This document shows positions 37,258 through 48,048 of a stretch of DNA of 64,000 nucleotides, one piece after another (position 1 is the stretch's first letter; each line of letters starts with the position of its first letter). The notes beneath the pieces are model-generated. The model saw only the letters and a list, made by a program, of their open reading frames with translations, had not been told where the DNA came from and made no database searches. Both the position numbers and the translations under genes were made by a program. This DNA comes from Acidovorax sp. KKS102 (GTDB lineage Bacteria > Pseudomonadota > Gammaproteobacteria > Burkholderiales > Burkholderiaceae_C), in assembly GCF_000302535.1 (NCBI RefSeq), contig NC_018708.1, positions 620,001-684,000 of the forward strand, in the 5' to 3' direction.

Positions 37258-37920
37258 TCAGCCTGGCACTGCGGCGTAGGCGCCGACCAGTTCCAGCAGG
37301 TGGGCGCGCTGGCCGCTTTCCAGGTACGGCATGAGCAGGTTCAGCACATGGTGGGCGCCGCGCAGCAGCGCGGCCTGGGCGCTTTCGGGCTCCAGAGCAC
37401 GGCGCGGGTCGCGCACGTATTCAAAACTGAGCCAGTAGGTGAGCACCACGACCATGCTGGTGGCGGTGGCCTCCAGCTCGCGCGAGTCGATGTGCAGTGC
37501 GTCGGCACGCCCCATGCCGTCGAGCATGGCGCGTACGGCGCGGGTCTTGTTCTTGAGGATGGCCTGGAAGTGGGTTTCCAGGCGCCGGTTCTTGGACAGC
37601 AGGTCGTTGAGATCGCGGTACAAAAAGCGGTACTGCCAGATCAGCTCGAACAGCGAGTGCATGAAGAACCAGGCGTCCTCCACATTGCGTACGCCGTCAG
37701 CGGCTGCCAGCAGCTCGGTGAGCGAGGCTTCGTAGCGATCAAATAGCGCGTTGATCAGCTCGTCCTTGGCGGGGTAGTGGTAGTACAGGTTGCCGGGGCT
37801 GATGCGCAGCTCGGCCGAGATCAGGGTGGTGGAGACGTTGGGTTCGCCGAACCGGTTGAATAGGTCCAGCGTCACTTCCAGAATGCGTTCTGCGGTGCGG
37901 CGTGGCGCTTTCTTCACCAT
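37258..37920 (-). CDS. TetR family transcriptional regulator
   Basis: A 220-residue TetR regulator: RILEVTLDLFNRFGEPNVST, then AELRISPGNLYYHYPAKDEL form the DNA-binding domain (about 10-57). The C-terminal effector domain is rich in aromatics (FFMHSLFELIWQYRFLYRDL), like TetR proteins of the PhaR-less phasin or fatty-acid type. It is transcribed in line with the TPR-like gene. The adjacent phasin and fatty acyl-CoA reductase genes suggest a lipid-related regulon, which is inference. Confidence 0.87.
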   Translation of the reverse strand: MVKKAPRRTAERILEVTLDLFNRFGEPNVSTTLISAELRISPGNLYYHYPAKDELINALFDRYEASLTELLAAADGVRNVEDAWFFMHSLFELIWQYRFLYRDLNDLLSKNRRLETHFQAILKNKTRAVRAMLDGMGRADALHIDSRELEATATSMVVVLTYWLSFEYVRDPRRALEPESAQAALLRGAHHVLNLLMPYLESGQRAHLLELVGAYAAVPG

Positions 37921-38066
37921 GTGTGCGGGCCCCTTCGCGTCGTTTTGAGTGTTGTTGCGTTGTCTCTGATGGCTACTCTAACCCACGCAGTCATGCTGCA
38001 GTGCGACATGAGCAGAGCGCGCGCGCAGCATCCAGACTGCTTGTAGCGCACTTCAAGGGTTTCACC

Positions 38067-38110
38067 AAAAAAAGAAAAGCGGCCCAGGCGCTGTGGCGCG
38101 TGGACCGCTT
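38067..38110 (-). terminator. Rho-independent terminator after the phasin gene
   Basis: On the minus strand AAGCGGTCCACGCGC pairs with GCGCCTGGGCCGCTT with two imperfect positions, followed by TTTTCTTTTTTT. It lies 27 bp beyond the phasin stop. Confidence 0.8.
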
Positions 38111-38136
38111 GGTGCTTGCCAGCGGCAAGCCTCTGA

Positions 38137-38730
38137 TCAACTGGCCGACGGCGTGCTGGTGCCAGTGTCGGCAGCGGCACGGGCTGCGGGCTTCTTGGCC
38201 GCAGCCTTCTTCGCGGGGGCCTTGGCAGCGGGCTTGGCCGCAGCCTTTGCAGGCACGGCCTTCTTTGCGGCCGCCTTCTTGGCAGGAGCCTTGGCAGCGG
38301 GCTTGGCCGCAGCCTTGGCTGGAGCTGCTTTGCTGCCCTTGGCCAGTGCGTCCACACGGGCGCTCAGGGCTTCCAGGTCGCGGGCGGAGGGCACGCCCAG
38401 CTTGGTCAGGGCCTTGGCCACGCGGTCTTCGAAGATGTTTTCGAGCTTGTCCCACTGGCCCTGGGCCTTGGAGCCGATGTCGCTGGCCATGGTGGTCACG
38501 CGGCTGGTGGCTTCGGTGATCTTTTCTTCGGCCACGGCCTGGGTCTTGCGCTGGATGGTCAGGCCTTCCTTGACCAGGGCTTCAAACACCTTGCCGCCTT
38601 CTTCCTGTGCCTTGGAGAAGGCACCCAAGCCAGCCAGCCAGATCTGCTGTGCGGAGTCCTTGACGGTGCTGGACAGTTGGGCGTTGCTCTTCTTCTTGTC
38701 AGCGCTGAGTTTCTGCAGTTTCTTGACCAT
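38137..38730 (-). CDS. PHA granule-associated phasin with histone H1-like tail (PhaF-like)
   Basis: A 197-residue protein. The N-terminal phasin domain covers about residues 15-125 (DSAQQIWLAGLGAFSKAQEE is the typical signature), followed by LGVPSARDLEALSARVDALA. The C-terminal 70 residues are an Ala/Lys/Pro-rich tail with AAKPAAKAPAKKAAAKK repeated twice, as in PhaF-type phasins that bind both polyhydroxyalkanoate granules and DNA. The repeat is also visible in DNA (38190-38320). GGAGG lies just before ATG 38730. A terminator follows. Confidence 0.9.
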   Translation of the reverse strand: MVKKLQKLSADKKKSNAQLSSTVKDSAQQIWLAGLGAFSKAQEEGGKVFEALVKEGLTIQRKTQAVAEEKITEATSRVTTMASDIGSKAQGQWDKLENIFEDRVAKALTKLGVPSARDLEALSARVDALAKGSKAAPAKAAAKPAAKAPAKKAAAKKAVPAKAAAKPAAKAPAKKAAAKKPAARAAADTGTSTPSAS

Positions 38731-38958
38731 GAGGCCTCCGTGGTGCGGTTGGTTGGGGTTGCCGGGGCGATTGTGCCGTCGACGCATGGCAGCACTGTAC
38801 GCCGCACGGTGCGCAAGGTGTAGGCACGCGCTCCTAAAAATGTAGAGCGTGCCATCTAGCGGGGGAGGGCGCTGGCCGCCTAGCATCGGCGCGGGTTTTT
38901 GCTGAATCGGGGTGCGCAGGCCTTGGGCAAGAATGAAGTTATCTCAGAGGAGTTATCC

Positions 38959-40944
38959 ATGCAGTATTTCGTGACGGGGGCAACGGGGTTCATTGGCAAG
39001 CGGCTGGTCAAGAAGCTGCTGGAGCGCAAGGGGGCGGTGGTCCACTTCCTGATCCGCAAGGAAAGTGCGGACAAGGTGGCCGACCTGCGCAGCTTCTGGG
39101 GCGTTGGCCCTGCACGCGCCGTCCCCGTGTTTGGCGACCTCACCGCCAAGAAGCTGGGCGTGGCGGCCGACGATGTGAAGAAGCTCAAGGGGCAGATCGA
39201 CCATTTCTACCACCTCGCTGCGGTCTACGACCTGGCGGCCGATGAAGAGACCCAGGTGGCCGTGAACATCGAGGGCACGCGCAACACGGTGGACCTGGCC
39301 AAAGCCATCGATGCGGGGCACTTCCACCATGTGTCGTCCATCGCAGCCGCCGGCCTGTACGAAGGGGTGTTCCGCGAAGACATGTTCGACGAGGCCGAGG
39401 GCCTGGACCACCCGTACTTCCAGACCAAGCACGAGAGCGAAAAGATCGTGCGCCACGATTGCAAGGTGCCGTGGACGGTGTACCGCCCCGCGATGGTGGT
39501 GGGCGACAGCCAGACCGGTGAGATGGACAAGATCGACGGCCCGTATTACTTCTTCAAGCTGATCCAGCGCCTGCGCCAGCTGCTGCCGCCCTGGATGCCT
39601 ACCGTGGGCCTGGAGGGGGGGCGCGTGAACATCGTGCCCGTGGACTTTGTGGTGAACGCGCTCAACGTGATCAGCCACCAGAAAGACATCGGCAAGAAGT
39701 GCTTCCACCTGGTGGACCCGGTGGGCTACCGCGTGGGCGATGTGCTCGATATCTTCAGCCGCGCGGCTCATGCTCCGCGCATGAACCTGTTCGTCAACGC
39801 TGCGCTGCTGGGCTTTATCCCCAAGGGCGTGAAGAAGAGCCTGATGGCGCTGGCGCCCGTGCGCCGGGTACGCAACGCGGTCATGAAGGACCTGGGCCTG
39901 CCCGAGGATATGCTCACCTTCGTGAACTACCCCACGCGCTTTGACTGCCGCGAGACGCTGGCGGCGCTCAAGGGCTCGGGCGTTTCGTGCCCCAACCTCA
40001 AGGACTATGCCTGGCGCCTGTGGGACTACTGGGAGCGCCACCTGGACCCCGAGCTGTTCATCGACCGCACGCTCAAAGGCACGGTGGCGGGCAAGGTGGT
40101 GTTGATCACGGGCGGCTCGTCCGGCATTGGCCTGGCCGCAGCGCACAAGTTTGCCGAGGCGGGCGCCATCACCATCATCTGCGGCCGAGACCAGGACAAG
40201 CTGGACGAAGCCTGCGCTGAAGCCAAGGCCAAGGGCTACCAGTTCATCGCCTACTCTGCCGACATTGCCGACATGGCCGATTGCGACCGCTTCGTGCAAT
40301 TGCTCATCGACAACCATGGCGGCGTGGACTTTCTCATCAACAACGCGGGCCGCTCCATCCGCCGCGCCATCGAGTCGAGCTACGACCGCTTCCACGACTA
40401 CGAGCGCACCATGCAGCTGAACTACTTCGGCTGCCTGCGGGTGACGATGGGCCTGCTGCCCGGCATGGTGGAAAAGCGCAAGGGTCATGTGGTCAACATC
40501 AGCTCCATCGGTGTGCTGACCAATGCGCCGCGCTTCTCAGCCTATGTGGCCAGCAAGGCGGCGCTGGATGCCTGGACGCGCTGTGCATCGAGCGAGTTTG
40601 CCGACCAGGGCATCACCTTCACCACCATCAACATGCCGCTGGTGCGCACGCCCATGATCGCGCCCACCAAGATCTACAACAACGTGCCCACCTTGGCGCC
40701 GGAAGAGGCAGCCGACATGATTGCCCAAGCCTGCATCTTCAAGCCCGTGCGCATCGCCACGCGCCTGGGCATCACGGGGCAGTTGTTGCACGCGCTGGTG
40801 CCACGGGTGGCTCAGATCACCATGAACACCAGCTTCCGCATGTTCCCGGATTCCACAGCGGCCAAGGGCAGCAAGGACGCCAAACCGCAGCTGTCGGCCG
40901 AGGCCGTGGCACTCCAGCAGATGATGCGTGGCATCCATTTCTGA
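38959..40944 (+). CDS. Two-domain fatty acyl-CoA reductase (alcohol-forming, FAR/FcrA-like)
   Basis: A 661-residue fusion of two short-chain dehydrogenase folds. The N-terminal extended SDR (GATGFIGKRLVKKLLERKG at residue 7, YFQTKHESEK active site) matches the fatty acyl-CoA reductase layout. The C-terminal classical SDR starts near residue 380 (VLITGGSSGIGLAAAHKFAE) and has YVASKAALD near 528. Length, domain order and motifs such as HLAAVYDLAADEETQ and NNAGRSIRRAIESSYDRFHD agree with the Marinobacter fatty acyl-CoA reductase that makes fatty alcohols, as I recall it. AGAGGAG precedes ATG 38959. Divergent from the phasin gene. Confidence 0.85.
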   Translation: MQYFVTGATGFIGKRLVKKLLERKGAVVHFLIRKESADKVADLRSFWGVGPARAVPVFGDLTAKKLGVAADDVKKLKGQIDHFYHLAAVYDLAADEETQVAVNIEGTRNTVDLAKAIDAGHFHHVSSIAAAGLYEGVFREDMFDEAEGLDHPYFQTKHESEKIVRHDCKVPWTVYRPAMVVGDSQTGEMDKIDGPYYFFKLIQRLRQLLPPWMPTVGLEGGRVNIVPVDFVVNALNVISHQKDIGKKCFHLVDPVGYRVGDVLDIFSRAAHAPRMNLFVNAALLGFIPKGVKKSLMALAPVRRVRNAVMKDLGLPEDMLTFVNYPTRFDCRETLAALKGSGVSCPNLKDYAWRLWDYWERHLDPELFIDRTLKGTVAGKVVLITGGSSGIGLAAAHKFAEAGAITIICGRDQDKLDEACAEAKAKGYQFIAYSADIADMADCDRFVQLLIDNHGGVDFLINNAGRSIRRAIESSYDRFHDYERTMQLNYFGCLRVTMGLLPGMVEKRKGHVVNISSIGVLTNAPRFSAYVASKAALDAWTRCASSEFADQGITFTTINMPLVRTPMIAPTKIYNNVPTLAPEEAADMIAQACIFKPVRIATRLGITGQLLHALVPRVAQITMNTSFRMFPDSTAAKGSKDAKPQLSAEAVALQQMMRGIHF

Positions 40945-41054
40945 AGCTGTGCCGCCTTCCGTCAAAGGGCCCGTGTTGAAATCTGTTACCAAGAGGTCAG
41001 GCGGGCAGGGATAATCACAGGCTTTGCCCAACGGGCATCACACACAGCCTCCCT
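40945..41054 (+). promoter_or_regulatory. Probable promoter region of the rhamnose/polysaccharide locus
   Basis: The 110-bp gap contains TTACCA (about 40984) and GATAAT (about 41009) separated by 18 bp, a weak sigma-70-like pair on the plus strand, some 40 bp before rfbB. No terminator for the reductase gene is apparent, so read-through is possible. Confidence 0.35.
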
Positions 41055-42145
<1,091 letters not shown>

Positions 42146-42149
<4 letters not shown>

Positions 42150-43036
42150 ACATCCTGCTGTTCGGCAAGCGCGGGCAGGTCGGCTGGGAGCTGCAGCGCA
42201 GCCTGTCTGTGCTAGGGGGCGTCACGGCGCTGGACTTTGACAGCACGGAGTATTGCGGTGATTTTTCCAACCCAGCGAGCGTGGCTGAAACGGTGCGCGC
42301 GCTGCGTCCGGATGTCATCGTAAATGCCGCCGCCCATACCGCCGTTGACAAGGCAGAGAGCGAGCCCGACCTCGCGCGCACCCTGAACGCTACTACCCCC
42401 GGCGCCATTGCTGAGGAGGCGGCCAAGCTGGGCTCTTGGCTGGTGCACTACAGCACCGACTACGTCTTCGACGGCAGCGGTAGCCGCCCTTGGCTCGAAA
42501 CCGACGCGCCCGCCCCCTTGAGTGTGTACGGTCGTACCAAGCTCGAAGGAGAGCAGCTCATCGCAGAGGCTTGCGCAAAGCACCTGATACTGCGCACCAG
42601 CTGGGTCTATGCGGCGCGTGGCGGCAACTTCGCCAAGACTATGCTGCGCCTGGCGCAGGAGCGTGAACGCTTGACCGTGATCGACGACCAGTGGGGCGCG
42701 CCCACGGGTGCTGATCTTCTGGCTGACGTGACCGCGCATGCCCTGCGCCATTTGCTACTGCGCCCGCAGGATGCCGGGCTGTATCACTGTGTCGCAGGTG
42801 GTGAAACGAATTGGAACGAGTACGCAAAATTCGTGATTGCGCAGGCGCAGATTACGCAGCCCGCTATCAAAATAAAAGCAAGTGAGATTGCGCCCGTTCC
42901 GACGAGCGCGTTCCCCACTCCCGCTGTGCGTCCGCTCAATTCGCGCCTTCACACAGGCAAGCTGCAGACCACCTTCGGCCTGCAGATGCCGTACTGGCAA
43001 GCGGGCGTGGCGCGCATGCTGGTTGAAATTCTCTGA
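42146..43036 (+). CDS. rfbD: dTDP-4-dehydrorhamnose reductase
   Basis: A 296-residue SDR catalysing the last step to dTDP-L-rhamnose. [20 protein letters not shown] is the cofactor site and YGRTKLEGE the active-site pair; PIPTSxxPTPAxRPLNS is present as [19 protein letters not shown]. Start ATG overlaps the rfbB stop. A short stretch at 42862-42885 (CGCTATCAAAATAAAAGCA) looks like a decayed half of the dispersed repeat, but the protein length is normal. Confidence 0.95.
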
Positions 43037-43049
43037 TGGGCACCCTCGC

Positions 43050-43934
43050 ATGACGCAACGCAAAGGCATCATACTGGCTGGAGGTTCCGGCACTCGGCTG
43101 CATCCGGCTACCCTGGCTATTAGCAAACAGCTCCTGCCGGTGTATGACAAGCCCATGATCTACTACCCGCTGAGCACGCTCATGCTCGCGGGTATTCGCG
43201 ACATCCTCGTCATCAGCACCCCGCAAGATACGCCCCGCTTTGAGCAATTGCTTGGCGACGGTAGCCAGTGGGGATTGAACTTGCAGTATGCGGTACAGCC
43301 CAGGCCTGAAGGTCTGGCGCAGGCATTTTTGATCGGTGAGGCCTTTCTGGACGGAGGGCCCAGTGCGTTGGTGTTGGGTGACAACATCTTCTATGGCCAC
43401 GACTTCAACAAGTTGTTGAACAACGCACAGCAGCGAGCGGTGGGCGCCAGTGTTTTTGCTTACCATGTGAATGACCCCAAACGCTATGGTGTGGCCGAGT
43501 TCGATACCTTGGGCCAAGTTCTGTCCCTGGAGGAAAAGCCCGCGCAGCCCAGGAGCAGTTATGCCGTCACCGGCCTTTATTTCTACGATGACCAAGTGGT
43601 CGAGCTTGCAAGGACATTGGTCCCGTCGGCTAGGGGTGAGCTGGAGATTACCGACCTCAATCGTCTCTACTTGGAACGGGGTCAACTCACTGTTGAAGTC
43701 ATGGGCCGTGGCTACGCCTGGCTGGACACCGGCACGCACGACAGCCTGCTCGAGGCCAGCCAGTTCATTGCCGCGCTCGAGCGTCGACAGGGGCTCAAGA
43801 TAGCCTGTCTCGAAGAGATCGCCTGGCGCCAGCGCTGGATCGACGCTGCCCAGCTGAAGCGCTTGGCCGAACCCCTGGTCAAGAGCGGTTACGGGCAATA
43901 CCTGCTTCACGTTGTGCAAGAGAAAATTTACTGA
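43050..43934 (+). CDS. rfbA: Glucose-1-phosphate thymidylyltransferase
   Basis: A 294-residue nucleotidyltransferase making dTDP-glucose, the first step of the pathway. The signature [20 protein letters not shown] is followed by [30 protein letters not shown] and [20 protein letters not shown] are also typical. ATG 43050 is the conserved start, 13 bp after rfbD. Confidence 0.96.
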   Translation: MTQRKGIILAGGSGTRLHPATLAISKQLLPVYDKPMIYYPLSTLMLAGIRDILVISTPQDTPRFEQLLGDGSQWGLNLQYAVQPRPEGLAQAFLIGEAFLDGGPSALVLGDNIFYGHDFNKLLNNAQQRAVGASVFAYHVNDPKRYGVAEFDTLGQVLSLEEKPAQPRSSYAVTGLYFYDDQVVELARTLVPSARGELEITDLNRLYLERGQLTVEVMGRGYAWLDTGTHDSLLEASQFIAALERRQGLKIACLEEIAWRQRWIDAAQLKRLAEPLVKSGYGQYLLHVVQEKIY

Positions 43935-43943
43935 AGTATCTCT

Positions 43944-44489
43944 ATGCAAATCACACGCTTGTCCATTCCTGAGGTGGTACTGATCGAACCCAGGGTGTTC
44001 GGCGATGCGCGTGGAGTTTTCTACGAAAGCTTCAACCAGCGCGCGTTCAATGAAGCTACTGAAACCAGTTACCAGTTTGTCCAGGACAACCACAGCTACA
44101 GCCGCAAAGGTGTTTTGCGCGGATTGCACTACCAGCTCCAGCGCCCCCAGGGCAAGCTGGTGCGCGTCGTCCAGGGTGTTGTCTTCGATGTCGCGGTCGA
44201 TCTGCGCAAATCATCTCCGACGTTCGGAAAATGGGTAGGCCAAATCCTGAGCGCTGAACATCGGACGCTGATGTGGGTGCCACCGGGGTTTGCCCACGGA
44301 TTCCTGACACTGAGTGACACATCGGACTTTATTTATAAGACAACAGATTATTGGTGCCCAGAACATGAGCGAGTTATTCGTTGGGATGATCCCACTCTGG
44401 GAATTGAATGGCCGCTTGTGATGTCGCCTATATTGGCGGATAAAGATGCCATTGCGCCTCCAATATGTAGTGATGATTTGTATGAGTGA
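43944..44489 (+). CDS. rfbC: dTDP-4-dehydrorhamnose 3,5-epimerase
   Basis: A 181-residue cupin epimerase. VFGDARGVFYESFNQRAFNE and the catalytic region DNHSYSRKGVLRGLHYQ (His of GLHYQ) are clear, as are VRVVQGVVFDVAVDLRKSSP and the tail ending in the TTDYW motif. It completes rfbBDAC. Beyond it base composition drops to AT-rich. Confidence 0.96.
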   Translation: MQITRLSIPEVVLIEPRVFGDARGVFYESFNQRAFNEATETSYQFVQDNHSYSRKGVLRGLHYQLQRPQGKLVRVVQGVVFDVAVDLRKSSPTFGKWVGQILSAEHRTLMWVPPGFAHGFLTLSDTSDFIYKTTDYWCPEHERVIRWDDPTLGIEWPLVMSPILADKDAIAPPICSDDLYE

Positions 44490-44567
44490 TCAAATCACAT
44501 TTGGCATTCTGTATTCGAATAATTTTCGAAAATTGCAACATTTCTAATTTATTATTTTTTGGGTGAA
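44490..44567 (+). promoter_or_regulatory. AT-rich junction between rfbC and manC, possible second promoter
   Basis: This 78-bp stretch is about three-quarters A+T, unlike the DNA before it. It contains TTCGAATAATTTTCGAA, two TTCGAA half-sites, and TATTAT near 44549. It is a likely promoter and the left edge of an AT-richer block carrying manC, wzm, wzt and the methyltransferase. Confidence 0.4.
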
Positions 44568-46034
44568 ATGAATTATTTTTCAAAGCCAATTGTTATTCCC
44601 GTCATTCTTTCTGGCGGTGCGGGCACTCGTTTGTGGCCAGTGTCTCGTGAAGGGCATCCCAAGCCCTTCATGAAACTCGCTGATGGGGAGAGCTTGCTGC
44701 TCAAGTCGTACTTGCGTGCGGCAGCTGTGGTTGATGCAGTGGGTTCAGGGACTACGGAGGTGGTGACTGTTACCAATCGTGACTACTATTTCATGAGTAA
44801 GGACGAATTGGCTCATGCCCGACTCGGGGAGCGTTACCCCGGAACATTCATGCTGGAGTCGGTGGGGCGCAATACTGCGCCGGCAGTCGCCATGGCCGCG
44901 CACCACGTGGCGCAGAAGTTTGGGCGCGATGCCTTGATGCTCATTCTCGCAGCGGATCACCTTATCAAGGACCACACACGTTTTGCCACGGCTGTGGCGG
45001 ATGCAGTACTTCTTGCACAACGCGATAAATTGGTGACGTTTGGTGTGGTGCCTACGGGGCCTGAAACGGGATTTGGCTACATTGAGGCAGGCGACCCCAT
45101 GGAGCGCGGGCGTGCGGCGGTCCGGTTCGTGGAAAAACCATCTCTCGAAAAAGCGGTCGAATATATTGCCACTGGCGATTTTTACTGGAACTCTGGCATG
45201 TTCTGCTTTAAAGCGGGTGTCATACTGGACGAAATGGCCCAACATGCGCCACAGGTTTATACGGGTTCAGAGGCTTGCTGGTCTGCCCTGCAGCTTGCCC
45301 GGCAATCTACCGAGCACATGCTAGAAATTCCACCCTCCCATTTTGAGAGCATTCCTGACATATCGCTGGATTACGCGGTCATGGAGCGCTCCACTAATGT
45401 GGCAGTGGTACCTTCAGATTTTGGTTGGAATGACATCGGATCGTGGAGTGCCGTGAGCGAACTCGCCCTGCCTGATACGGCCAATAACCGTGCTGTCGGC
45501 GAGGTGATTTTTGTGGATACCCACAACACCTTTGTGCAAAGCGAAGACCGTTTAGTAGCTACCTTGGGAGTGGACAATTTAATTATTGTGGACACCCCCG
45601 ATGCGCTATTGGTTGCGCACCCGGGCAAAGCGCAAGACGTTAAGAAGATCGTCGCAAAGCTCAGAACATTGGGACACGACGCCTACAAATTACACCGCAC
45701 GGTAATGCGTCCGTGGGGCACCTACACCGTACTGGGAGAAGGGCCTGGTTTCAAAATCAAGCGCATCGAAGTCAAGCCGGGCGCATCCCTGAGTCTGCAA
45801 ATGCACCACCACCGCAGTGAACACTGGATCGTGGTGAGTGGGATGGCCAAAGTTATCAATGGGGATAGGGAACTCTTCGTCGGTACAAACGAATCTACCT
45901 ATATTCCCGCAGGTCATCGACATCGACTTGAAAATCCTGGCGTGCTTGATCTTGTCATCATCGAAGTACAAAGCGGTCAGTATCTCGGCGAAGATGATAT
46001 TATTAGATTTGAAGACAACTATGGGCGCATTTGA
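44568..46034 (+). CDS. manC: Mannose-1-phosphate guanylyltransferase/mannose-6-phosphate isomerase
   Basis: A 488-residue type II enzyme (AlgA/WbpW/ManC family). The guanylyltransferase domain has VILSGGAGTRLWPVSREGHP and FVEKPSLEKA. The C-terminal cupin isomerase has RPWGTYTVLGEGPGFKIKRI and the metal-binding LQMHHHRSEHWIVVSG. It supplies GDP-mannose, the substrate of the Gmd encoded further down. ATG 44568 is used; a TTG at 44559 is possible. Its stop overlaps the wzm start (TGATG). No phosphomannomutase gene is present in the window. Confidence 0.95.
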   Translation: MNYFSKPIVIPVILSGGAGTRLWPVSREGHPKPFMKLADGESLLLKSYLRAAAVVDAVGSGTTEVVTVTNRDYYFMSKDELAHARLGERYPGTFMLESVGRNTAPAVAMAAHHVAQKFGRDALMLILAADHLIKDHTRFATAVADAVLLAQRDKLVTFGVVPTGPETGFGYIEAGDPMERGRAAVRFVEKPSLEKAVEYIATGDFYWNSGMFCFKAGVILDEMAQHAPQVYTGSEACWSALQLARQSTEHMLEIPPSHFESIPDISLDYAVMERSTNVAVVPSDFGWNDIGSWSAVSELALPDTANNRAVGEVIFVDTHNTFVQSEDRLVATLGVDNLIIVDTPDALLVAHPGKAQDVKKIVAKLRTLGHDAYKLHRTVMRPWGTYTVLGEGPGFKIKRIEVKPGASLSLQMHHHRSEHWIVVSGMAKVINGDRELFVGTNESTYIPAGHRHRLENPGVLDLVIIEVQSGQYLGEDDIIRFEDNYGRI

Positions 46035-46828
46035 TGTTTAATCTGTTACGTCCGGTCTGGATGTACCGAGGATTTTTGTTGGGCAGTGTAAGGCGTGAGT
46101 TTCAGTCCAGATACCGCAATTCGTTGCTGGGAGCGGCTTGGAATATTATCAACCCCTTGGCCATGATTGTGGTGTACACGGTCATTTTCGCGCACGTCAT
46201 GAAAGCCAGGCTGCCCGGTGTGGATAGTACCTTTGGCTATAGTATTCACTTGTGCGCAGGTGTCTTGACATGGGGGCTTTTTGCGGAAATAACCACCCGG
46301 TCCCAGAATATGTTTTTAGATAATTCCAATCTGCTGAAAAAATTGAATTTTCCCCGTTTGTGCCTGCCGGTCGCAGTTGTGGCTAACGGGTTGTTGAATT
46401 TCTTCATCGTCTTTGGATTGTTTACTGCTTTTTTGATTTTTTCTGGCAATTTTCCGGGTTTGGCGTTTCTTGCGCTGTTTCCATTATTGATGTTGTTGAT
46501 ATTATTTGCTGCCAGCCTCGGAATGATTTTGGGTGTGCTGAATGTGTTTTTTCGCGATGTGGGTCAGTTTTTTGGAATTTTCATAACTTTTTGGTTCTGG
46601 CTGACGCCTATTGTATATTCTCCCAATGTGCTTTCTCCGCAAATTCAGCCATTTATGGCGCTTAACCCCATGAGCGGCTTTATGGGTGCTGTGCAAGGCA
46701 TACTGGTGCGAGGTGATTGGCCCCAATGGAGCAGCTTGAGTTATTTGGCGATTCTCAGTATCGCACTGGCATTGCTGGGCCTACGACTATTTCGTAGCCA
46801 TGCAGCTGAAATGGTGGACGAGCTTTGA
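46034..46828 (+). CDS. wzm: Polysaccharide ABC exporter permease
   Basis: A 264-residue ABC-2 permease with about six membrane segments. The amphipathic start (RREFQSRYRNSLLGAAWNII) and NPLAMIVVYTVIFAHVMKA are typical of Wzm/TagG/KpsM-type exporters. It is encoded next to Wzt and should move the undecaprenyl-diphosphate-linked O-polysaccharide across the inner membrane. The gene is AT-rich compared with the window. One-base overlaps with manC and wzt. Confidence 0.93.
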   Translation: MFNLLRPVWMYRGFLLGSVRREFQSRYRNSLLGAAWNIINPLAMIVVYTVIFAHVMKARLPGVDSTFGYSIHLCAGVLTWGLFAEITTRSQNMFLDNSNLLKKLNFPRLCLPVAVVANGLLNFFIVFGLFTAFLIFSGNFPGLAFLALFPLLMLLILFAASLGMILGVLNVFFRDVGQFFGIFITFWFWLTPIVYSPNVLSPQIQPFMALNPMSGFMGAVQGILVRGDWPQWSSLSYLAILSIALALLGLRLFRSHAAEMVDEL

Positions 46829-48048
46829 TGAACGCCATCACTGTTTCCCAGCTCGGCAAGGCCTACAAGCAGTATTCCACGAGATGGTCCCGTTTGATGG
46901 AATGGCTGGATCCTCGCTCAAGGCCGCGTCACCATCTGCACTGGGTTTTGCAGGATATTAACTTCACGGTTTCTGCCGGGGAAGCTGTAGGCATTATCGG
47001 CATGAATGGTGCTGGCAAGAGCACGCTGCTCAAGATGATCACTGGCACCACACAGCCCAGTACGGGCGATGTGCGTATCGTGGGGCGGTTGGCTGCGCTG
47101 CTGGAACTGGGCATGGGTTTCCATCCGGACTTTACTGGTCGGCAAAATGCCATCATGGCAGGACAACTGCTGGGGTACAGCGCACACGAGATGGCTGTGG
47201 TAATGCCCCGAATAGAAGAATTTGCCGAAATTGGAAAATATATAGACGACCCCGTGCGCGTATATAGCAGCGGAATGCAGATGCGCCTCGCCTTCAGTGT
47301 GGCCACGGCACATCGCCCTGACGTTTTGATTGTGGATGAAGCGCTGTCTGTAGGAGACGCTTATTTTCAGCACAAAAGCTTCGATCTCATCCGCCAATTT
47401 CGCAAGCAAGGTACCACCTTGTTGCTTGTTTCACACGACAAAGGTGCAATACAAGGCATTTGTGATCGAGCGATATTGCTGAATGCCGGCCGGATTGCTA
47501 TGCAGGGCGAACCGGAGTCTGTAATGGACTACTACAATGCGATGTTGGCCGCCAAGGAAAATCAGACGGTGCGCCAGCATCAGATAACAGATGGGAAAAT
47601 TCAAACCATTTCTGGCAGCGGTATCGCAACTGCAGAGCAAGTTATGTTGTTGAACGATGCGGGTGAGCTGATCGAATTTCTGAATGTTGGCCAATCCGTT
47701 CATCTCCGCGTCGTCGTGAAAACCCATGCAGAGCTTCCTGAGTTGGTCCTCGGATACATGATTAAGGATCGGTTGGGGCAACCTGTTTTCGGTACGAACA
47801 CCCACCACCTGAAGCAAGTGCTCAGCAATGTTGGTAAAAATAGTTGTATCACTTTTGAATTTAAATTCGATGCCAATCTCGGATGTGGGACCTATTCAGT
47901 AGCAGTGGCGCTCCATACTTCAGACAGTCACATTAGCAATAATTTCGAATGGCGCGATATGGCGCTGGTTTTTCATGTGGTTAGTTTGGATAAGCCCGAT
48001 TTCGTTGGTGTCAATTGGTTGCCGCCGACCCTGATAATTTCCCAATGA
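46828..48048 (+). CDS. wzt: Polysaccharide ABC exporter ATPase with carbohydrate-binding C-domain
   Basis: A 406-residue ATPase. The nucleotide-binding part has Walker A GMNGAGKST, signature VYSSGMQMRLAFSVA and Walker B VLIVDEALSVGD. After about residue 255 comes an extra beta-sandwich of some 150 residues (VHLRVVVKTHAELPELVLGY; VFGTNTHHLKQVLSN; FEWRDMALVFHVV), the C-terminal domain of Wzt proteins that recognise the modified non-reducing end of a finished chain. That predicts a chain-capping enzyme, and a methyltransferase gene follows with an ATGA overlap. Confidence 0.94.
   Translation: MNAITVSQLGKAYKQYSTRWSRLMEWLDPRSRPRHHLHWVLQDINFTVSAGEAVGIIGMNGAGKSTLLKMITGTTQPSTGDVRIVGRLAALLELGMGFHPDFTGRQNAIMAGQLLGYSAHEMAVVMPRIEEFAEIGKYIDDPVRVYSSGMQMRLAFSVATAHRPDVLIVDEALSVGDAYFQHKSFDLIRQFRKQGTTLLLVSHDKGAIQGICDRAILLNAGRIAMQGEPESVMDYYNAMLAAKENQTVRQHQITDGKIQTISGSGIATAEQVMLLNDAGELIEFLNVGQSVHLRVVVKTHAELPELVLGYMIKDRLGQPVFGTNTHHLKQVLSNVGKNSCITFEFKFDANLGCGTYSVAVALHTSDSHISNNFEWRDMALVFHVVSLDKPDFVGVNWLPPTLIISQ

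Noticed and set aside
38190..38320. Direct repeats in the phasin gene considered as a mobile or CRISPR repeat
   Set aside because: They encode the Ala/Lys-rich tail expected of PhaF-like phasins.
38953..40488. A 511-codon open frame on the minus strand
   Set aside because: It is the antisense shadow of the acyl-CoA reductase gene, with shadow-type composition and no motif.
38959..40944. Two SDR domains in one frame as a possible sequencing or assembly fusion
   Set aside because: The 661-residue length and domain order match known fatty acyl-CoA reductases, so the fusion is natural.
42862..42885. Repeat-like CGCTATCAAAATAAAAGCA in rfbD as another dispersed-repeat copy
   Set aside because: Only one half of the pattern is present and the protein length is normal; chance or a decayed copy cannot be told apart.
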